Under the pieces are notes generated by a model that was not told the origin of the DNA, did no database searches, and saw nothing but the letters and a program-made list of their open reading frames with translations. Shown here piece by piece: positions 15,463-19,827 of a stretch of DNA of 19,827 nt (its first letter is position 1; each line of letters opens with the position of its first letter). The position numbers were made by a program, and so were the translations under genes. This DNA is from a candidate division LCP-89 bacterium (GTDB lineage Bacteria; Electryoneota; B3-LCP): the NCBI GenBank assembly GCA_025774735.1, contig JALGZU010000017.1, positions 1 through 19,827 on the forward strand, read 5' to 3'.

Positions 15463-15491
15463 TTGATTTGGGGCGTTCTAATGCTTACATT
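15463..15491 (+). promoter_or_regulatory. Candidate promoter of the helicase gene
   Basis: TTGATT (15463-15468), a 17-nt spacer and TACATT (15486-15491) predict a start near 15498, only a few nt before the ATG at 15502. The transcript would be nearly leaderless, which agrees with the absence of a ribosome binding site there. Confidence 0.45.
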
Positions 15492-15501
15492 AATCCGATC
15501 C

Positions 15502-16536
15502 ATGAAACGACTGATCCAACATCTCACCTCCGCCGAAATCCTGCAGGGAGCGCCCTCCTACCAGCGCTACGAGGAGGCGCGTTCTCCCCGCTTCGACGAC
15601 CAGTCCCTCGACATTGATCCCGAAAACGAAGCGGCGTTGAAACGGATCGGAATTGACCGACTCTACCGCCACCAGGCCGAAGCGCTGCGGGCTTTCAACG
15701 ACGGCTTTAATCCTCTGGTGGTCACTCCCACGGCTTCGGGCAAGAGCCTGATCTACCAACTGGCCATCATGGAAGAGCTGAGGAAGGATCCCGATGCCCA
15801 CATGCTCCTGCTCTTCCCGCTGAAGGCGTTGGAGCAGGATCAGTTACAGCGGTTGAGAGAGCTGCTCGATCTGAGCGGCCTGTCCGAACGCTCCTCCGCC
15901 GCCATCGTGGACGGCGACACCTCCCGGGACGAGAGGGAGAAGCTGCGTTCTAAACCGCCCAACCTGATGCTGACCAACCCGGACATGCTGCACTACGGCA
16001 TCCTCCCTTATCACCGCGGCTGGTCGGCGTTTTTCCGCAACCTGCGCTGCATCGTCATCGACGAACTGCACATCTACCGGGGTATCTTCGGATCGCACGT
16101 CTTACAGATCCTGCACAGGCTGGACCGCATCTGCCGCTTTTACGGGTCGACCCCGCGCTGGATCGCCGGATCGGCCACCATCGGCAATCCGCTTGAATTG
16201 GCCAGGGGGCTCACGGGCGTAGATTTCACCCTGATCGAACGCAACGGCGCGCCGATGTCGGGACGGCATTTTCTCTTCCTGAATCCGGTGGATAGCCCTT
16301 ACACCCTGGCAACGCGCGTCCTGCCCGACGTCTTGAAAAAAGGTTACAAGGCCATTGCCTTCACCAAGTCCCGCCGGGCCACGGAACTCCTGCACCGCTG
16401 GATTCTGGACGGCCATCCCGAACTGGAAGAGCGGCTGAGCAGTTACCGGGCGGGTTTCCTGCCCGAAGAGAGGCGCCGGATCGAGAGCCGTCTTTTAGGC
16501 TGCTGTTGGGCTATCCCGGCACCATCTCGGCCATGA
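15502..16536 (+). CDS. 5' part of frame-broken MrfA-like DEAD/DEAH-box helicase
   Basis: This holds the first RecA-like domain and the start of the second of a superfamily 2 helicase of the MrfA (YprA) type, proposed to act with an exonuclease in repair of mitomycin-type lesions. It shows a Q-like motif 'LYRHQAEAL' (~54-62), Walker A 'TPTASGKS' (75-82), 'LLFPLKALEQDQ', 'LTNPDMLHYG', the DEVH-type box 'VIDELHIYRG', motif III 'GSATIGNP' and motif IV-like 'KAIAFTKSRRATELLHRW'. After 'SYRAGFLPEERRRIESRLLG' homology stops, and the frame runs 10 unrelated residues to a stop at 16536. I chose the ATG at 15502 ('MKRLIQHLTSAEIL'). An in-frame ATG at 15481 and an earlier GTG/ATG region exist, but the predicted promoter overlaps them. 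Confidence 0.85.
   Translation: MKRLIQHLTSAEILQGAPSYQRYEEARSPRFDDQSLDIDPENEAALKRIGIDRLYRHQAEALRAFNDGFNPLVVTPTASGKSLIYQLAIMEELRKDPDAHMLLLFPLKALEQDQLQRLRELLDLSGLSERSSAAIVDGDTSRDEREKLRSKPPNLMLTNPDMLHYGILPYHRGWSAFFRNLRCIVIDELHIYRGIFGSHVLQILHRLDRICRFYGSTPRWIAGSATIGNPLELARGLTGVDFTLIERNGAPMSGRHFLFLNPVDSPYTLATRVLPDVLKKGYKAIAFTKSRRATELLHRWILDGHPELEERLSSYRAGFLPEERRRIESRLLGCCWAIPAPSRP
16484..16512 (+). other. Deletion/frameshift junction inside the helicase gene
   Basis: Family members read 'ERRxIExxLxxGELLGVVxTNALELGIDIGxLxxxxxxGYPGTI'. Here the frame goes from 'RRRIESRLL' directly to 'LLLGYPGTI' in another frame, so about 25-28 codons (motif V) are missing. Frame arithmetic says the lost length is 1 modulo 3, for example 79 or 82 nt. 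Both sides of the junction encode a Leu-Leu-Gly-like stretch, so slippage between short repeats is possible. Confidence 0.75.
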
Positions 16537-18347
16537 TGCAGAGAGCCGGGCGGGCGGGGCGGAGCGAACGGGATTCGCTGGTCATCCTGATCGCCGGTGA
16601 GGACGCCCTGGATCAGTATTTCATGCGCCATCCGGACGAACTTTTTCTGCGCCCCAGCGAAGCCGCCGTCGTGGACGGCACCAACGCGGATATCCTCAAA
16701 TCGCACTTGATTTGCGCCTCGGCTGAGGTCCCTCTGGCTGAGAAGGAACCCTACCTGAGCGATGAAGCCAGAAAACACCTCTCCGTGCTGGTGAACGAGG
16801 GCAAACTGATCCCCGGAGCAGGGGGGAGGCGCTGGTTCCCGGGTATCCCGAAGCCGCACCGGAAGATCAATATCCGTTCCGTCGGCGAGAGCTATTCCAT
16901 CCACGACGCTAAAAGCGGCCGCCAGATCGGTGATATCGGCGAAGGGCGGCTCTGGAGCGAATGCCACCCGCAGGCGGTCTACCTGCACCGGGCGCGCCAG
17001 TACCTGGTCGAGAAAATCGACGACGGCCCCAAGGTGGTCCACGCAAGGGCAACTGATCTGGATTATTACACCATGGCCCTGGGAGAAAAGGAGACCGAGA
17101 TTTTATCGAGGGGACGGGAAGTCAAGCTGGGTTGCGGCAGGGCCATCGAAGGCGAACTGAAGGTGACCCAGCGGGTGACCGGTTATCAGAAACGGCGCCT
17201 CTTCGGCGGGCAATTGATCTCCACGCACGACCTCGATGGACCGCCCCAGATTCTGATCACGCGCGGCTACTGGATCGAATTCGACGACGATCTCCAGCAA
17301 AAGGTCGAAGAGAACCGTTTCCACTACATGGGCAGCCTGCACGCTTCGGAGCACGCCCTGATCTCGGTCTTTCCGCTGGAAGTGATGTGCGACCGCGGCG
17401 ACGTCGGCGGCATTTCGTTCGTACATCATCCCCAGGTGGGCGGAGCGGCGATATTCTTTTATGATGCCTATCCCGGCGGTCTGGGCATCACGCGGCGGGC
17501 GTTCGACCGTCTCGGTAGTCTTATCGGGCGCACCCTGTCGCTGGTTAAAGAGTGCCCCTGCGAAGACGGCTGTCCCTCTTGCGTGCATTCGCCCCGCTGT
17601 GGAGCAGGCAACCGTCCCCTCGACAAATTAGGCGCCATGTTCGTCATGAACGGACTTCTACAGGAGATGGAAAGAGGCGAGATCGAAGAAGAGACTCCAC
17701 CCGTCCCAATGAAGATTGAAAAAGTGCCGCCTTCCGTAACCGAACCGGAAATCAGGCGGCAACTTCCCGCTGATCTGCAGGGGAAGAAAGTTTTCGCCTT
17801 CGACCTGGAGACCCAGCGTGGCCCGGACGAAGTCGGCGGCTGGGGCAACGCCCATCTCATGGGATTGAGCCTGGGAGTCGTCCAGGATTTGAACAGCGGA
17901 GAGTTCAAAACCTATCGCGAAGAGGGCGTCGACGATTTGATCGCAGACCTCTTCGACGCCGATCTGGTCGTGGGTTTCAACTGCATCACCTTCGATTTCG
18001 AGGTGCTGGCGGGCTATTCCGGCCGCGACTTCTCCGAAATCAACACGATCGATCTGTTGAAGCAGGTTCAGGCCGCCTGCGGGGTGCGGCGCAGCCTGGA
18101 TTCCCTCGCCAGAGTGAACTTGAACAAGCAGAAAACCGGAACCGGCCTGCAGGCTCTGAAGTACTATAGGGAAAGCCGCTGGGATGAACTGGAAGCCTAC
18201 TGCCGCATGGACGTCAAAATCACGGCGGACCTGTTCTTCCTGATTCTGCACGAGGGAGCGGTCAAGGTCGAGAACAAGCGCGGTGAAGTGACTGCATTTG
18301 AGTGCAAGTTGGACCTGGATCAACTGCTCGAGATGCAAAAAAGATAA
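16506..18347 (+). CDS. 3' part of frame-broken MrfA-like helicase fused to an MrfB-like DEDD exonuclease domain
   Basis: This 613-residue frame opens with 'GYPGTISAMMQRAGRAGR' (helicase motif VI), so its TTG at 16506 is not a natural start. It continues through 'ALDQYFMRHPDELF' and the MrfA-type C-terminal (DUF1998/MZB) region with 'EHALISVFPLEVMCDRGDVGGIS' and 'FYDAYPGGLGITRRAFD'. The four-Cys cluster 'CPCEDGCPSCVHSPRC' (~355-370) is probably a metal site. After a Pro/Glu-rich linker (~400-425) comes a second domain with 'FAFDLETQ' (Exo I), 'VVGFNCITFDFEVL' (Exo II) and 'YCRMDVKITADLF' (Exo III with Tyr): a DEDD RNase H-like 3'-5' exonuclease resembling YprB/MrfB. In Bacillus the two activities are separate adjacent genes; here they are fused. 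A terminator follows at 18419. Confidence 0.85.
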   Translation: MGYPGTISAMMQRAGRAGRSERDSLVILIAGEDALDQYFMRHPDELFLRPSEAAVVDGTNADILKSHLICASAEVPLAEKEPYLSDEARKHLSVLVNEGKLIPGAGGRRWFPGIPKPHRKINIRSVGESYSIHDAKSGRQIGDIGEGRLWSECHPQAVYLHRARQYLVEKIDDGPKVVHARATDLDYYTMALGEKETEILSRGREVKLGCGRAIEGELKVTQRVTGYQKRRLFGGQLISTHDLDGPPQILITRGYWIEFDDDLQQKVEENRFHYMGSLHASEHALISVFPLEVMCDRGDVGGISFVHHPQVGGAAIFFYDAYPGGLGITRRAFDRLGSLIGRTLSLVKECPCEDGCPSCVHSPRCGAGNRPLDKLGAMFVMNGLLQEMERGEIEEETPPVPMKIEKVPPSVTEPEIRRQLPADLQGKKVFAFDLETQRGPDEVGGWGNAHLMGLSLGVVQDLNSGEFKTYREEGVDDLIADLFDADLVVGFNCITFDFEVLAGYSGRDFSEINTIDLLKQVQAACGVRRSLDSLARVNLNKQKTGTGLQALKYYRESRWDELEAYCRMDVKITADLFFLILHEGAVKVENKRGEVTAFECKLDLDQLLEMQKR

Positions 18348-18370
18348 AAATAGTTTTGCGTCGAAAAGAG

Positions 18371-18399
18371 TTGCATTTGACTTTTGGATATGTTATATT
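18371..18399 (+). promoter_or_regulatory. Candidate promoter upstream of the YbjQ-like gene
   Basis: TTGCAT (18371-18376), a 17-nt spacer and TATATT (18394-18399) predict a start near 18406. The intrinsic terminator hairpin begins only ~13 nt after that start, so most transcripts would be ~40 nt unless they read through to the gene at 18577. Confidence 0.45.
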
Positions 18400-18418
18400 C
18401 GGAAAGTTTCCGAAGCGA

Positions 18419-18449
18419 CCGTCCCGATCCGTCGGGACGGCTGTTTTTT
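18419..18449 (+). terminator. Intrinsic terminator after the helicase gene, or attenuator
   Basis: Perfect 9-bp arms CCGTCCCGA (18419-18427) and TCGGGACGG (18432-18440) close a TCCG loop and are followed by CTGTTTTTT (18441-18449). It lies 72 nt after the helicase stop and 128 nt before the next ATG. An overlapping small hairpin CGGAAA/TTTCCG precedes it. Confidence 0.85.
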
Positions 18450-18576
18450 CGAGTGTCAATGTAAAGAAGCCGCCCAGCAAGGCATTGCAGGGGACAGTTA
18501 TTCTGCTGCGTTCAATAGCCGCCGCTGATCCAGGAATTAGCAGGGATTTCTAATTCTACTAGTCTAAGGAGGAGCA

Positions 18577-19134
18577 ATGAAAATATTTAGACTTATCGGC
18601 TCGTTGGCTTTTGTGCTCGGGCTCTTCACTGCAATATTTGTCGGGATACCATGGTACGTGATCGTTGCCGATGATCCGGTCATGCCCTGGTGGTTCAGGA
18701 TAGCGATTTTCTGTCTTCTGGGAGGTATCCTTGTGGTTCTGCTGACGGTGGCTCTCGAACAGAGGAAACACAAGATGTCGACAGAAGGGCCGCTGCCTGC
18801 CGAGTCAGATCGCACCGTTTTGATATTGAATTCCACAATCCTGCCCGGCAGGGAGATCACAGAGATTCTCGGTCTGGTGCAAGGCCATACTGTATTTGCT
18901 ATCTGGCTTGGCAAAGATCTATCTGCCATAATCAGGTTGATCCTTGGCGGTGAATTGACTGAATACACAGAGATGATGGGAAGGGCCAGGGCAGCCGCTA
19001 CCAATAGGATGATTGCCCAGGCTGCAGAGATGGGGGCGGATGCAATAATCAATGTCCGCTATATGACCACGAGTGTTGTAGGGAGTGCGGCTGAACTCCT
19101 GGCTTACGGCACAGCTGTCAAGGTCAGCGAATAA
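18577..19134 (+). CDS. Membrane-anchored YbjQ/UPF0145 family protein
   Basis: The 185-residue protein has two hydrophobic helices at its N-terminus (~5-28 and ~40-61) separated by a Trp/Pro-rich turn, then a soluble domain (~80-183). That domain carries the YbjQ (UPF0145) pattern: 'VLILNSTILPGREITEILGLVQGHTVFA', 'GGELTEYTEMMGRARAAATNRMIAQAAEMGADAIINVRYMTTSV', and a final strand 'ELLAYGTAVKV'. YbjQ domains form pentameric rings and have been described as putative heavy-metal-binding, but their role is unknown. Stand-alone family members are ~105 residues, so the membrane hairpin is an addition. AAGGAGG at 18566-18572 sits 4 nt before the ATG. The gene is transcribed after the terminator at 18419, either by readthrough or from the promoter at 18371. 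Confidence 0.85.
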   Translation: MKIFRLIGSLAFVLGLFTAIFVGIPWYVIVADDPVMPWWFRIAIFCLLGGILVVLLTVALEQRKHKMSTEGPLPAESDRTVLILNSTILPGREITEILGLVQGHTVFAIWLGKDLSAIIRLILGGELTEYTEMMGRARAAATNRMIAQAAEMGADAIINVRYMTTSVVGSAAELLAYGTAVKVSE

Positions 19135-19214
19135 ATCGCCTTGCGGGGGGATAGTAAATCGCACCTAAGGCTAAACATTTCTAACAAATAATTTTTCGAG
19201 CACTTAAAAGTTAC

Positions 19215-19827
19215 ATGTTCAAACGCATCCTGATCGCCAACCGCGGTGAGATCGCCGTACGCATTATACGCGCGGCGCGCGAAATGGGTATCGAGACGGT
19301 GGCCGTCTATTCCGACGCCGACCGGTTAGCCCTGCACACGCGGCTGGCCGATTTCGCCTATAACATCGGTCCCCCGCCTTCGACGGAGAGCTACCTGAAT
19401 GTCGAGCGCATCATCGACGCGGCCTTAAAATCGAAGGCGAAGGCGATTCATCCGGGCTACGGTTTCTTAGCGGAAAATCCCGAATTCGCCGCCCGCGTGG
19501 CCGAAGCAGGCCTGGTGTTCATCGGCCCACCGCCGCAGGCGATCCGGGATATGGGTTTGAAAACGCGCGCCCGTGCGATTATGAAAAAGGCGGGTGTTCC
19601 CGTCACGCCGGGTACAGAATCGGCCGTTAAACCCGGCAAGAAGGCCGAAGAGTCAGCGCGTCAGATCGGTTATCCGGTGCTGATCAAGGCGGCGTCGGGG
19701 GGCGGCGGCAAGGGTATGCGCATTGTATCGGATCCGAAAGAGTTGAAAAAGTCCATGGAAGCGGCCAGCCGTGAAGCCGCCTCCGCTTTCGGCGATCCCC
19801 GGATATACATCGAGAAATATCTGGAAG
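19215..19827 (+). CDS. Biotin carboxylase / acyl-CoA carboxylase alpha subunit, 5' part
   Basis: The first 204 codons of an ATP-grasp biotin carboxylase, cut by the window end. 'MFKRILIANRGEIAVRIIRAAREMGIETVAVYSDAD' is the canonical N-terminus. 'IHPGYGFLAENPEFA' (~77) and the Gly-rich ATP loop 'KAASGGGGKGMRI' (~157) follow. Such enzymes carboxylate biotin on a carrier with bicarbonate and ATP. The segment 'AIRDMGLKTRARAIMKKAGVPVTPGT' is closer to alpha chains of acetyl/propionyl-CoA-type carboxylases than to classic AccC with 'MGDK', but the carboxyltransferase partner or fused biotin domain would have to be read downstream. The ATG at 19215 has no obvious Shine-Dalgarno; the 80 nt before it are AT-rich with no clear promoter. 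Confidence 0.9.
   Translation, partial: MFKRILIANRGEIAVRIIRAAREMGIETVAVYSDADRLALHTRLADFAYNIGPPPSTESYLNVERIIDAALKSKAKAIHPGYGFLAENPEFAARVAEAGLVFIGPPPQAIRDMGLKTRARAIMKKAGVPVTPGTESAVKPGKKAEESARQIGYPVLIKAASGGGGKGMRIVSDPKELKKSMEAASREAASAFGDPRIYIEKYLE

Overview
The window is a bacterial chromosome segment with bacterial Shine-Dalgarno sites, sigma70-like promoters and TGA used as a normal stop. It appears to come from the Fibrobacteres-Chlorobi-Bacteroidetes (FCB) superphylum or a related candidate phylum. The clue is three secreted proteins that end in a 'PNPFN...GxHEVxFDGSxLASGxYxYxLxAG.F...GKMVLxK' tail, which is the type-A C-terminal sorting domain of type IX secretion (T9SS). A fourth, PorZ-like propeller protein fits the same machinery. 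The exact phylum cannot be read from the sequence.

Left part (1-8060, + strand): a tightly packed run ribH - PorZ-like propeller protein - recN - murA, with gaps of 3, 1 and 15 nt, then mutY after a 114-nt gap. These cover riboflavin synthesis, probable T9SS attachment, DNA double-strand break repair, peptidoglycan precursor synthesis and 8-oxoG repair. A 408-nt gap with no convincing gene follows, then a small predicted outer-membrane beta-barrel gene with its own terminator. A tRNA-Leu(UAG) gene with a near-consensus promoter comes next.

Middle part (8220-15420, - strand): three tandem genes for large exported proteins, each with its own promoter and terminator. In genome order they are an eight-repeat SBBP propeller protein, a beta-helix/Fn3 protein split by one in-frame TGA, and a long Asn/Gly-rich right-handed beta-helix protein. 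The first and third share a near-identical ~51-nt promoter block and strongly similar sorting-domain DNA. Both also carry an in-frame palindrome at the same variable loop of the sorting domain. The propeller and helix cores look much more AT-rich than the ends.

Right part (15440-19827, + strand): an MrfA-like DEAD/DEAH helicase fused to an MrfB-like DEDD exonuclease domain. It is broken by a small deletion that removes helicase motif V and shifts the frame. After it come a promoter-hairpin-terminator segment, a membrane-anchored YbjQ (UPF0145) protein, and the 5' part of a biotin carboxylase / acyl-CoA carboxylase alpha-subunit gene that runs off the window.

The most interesting items are the in-frame palindromic elements in the sorting domains, the duplicated promoter block, the helicase-exonuclease fusion with its lesion, the single-TGA interruption, and a MutY that keeps an almost complete Nudix box.
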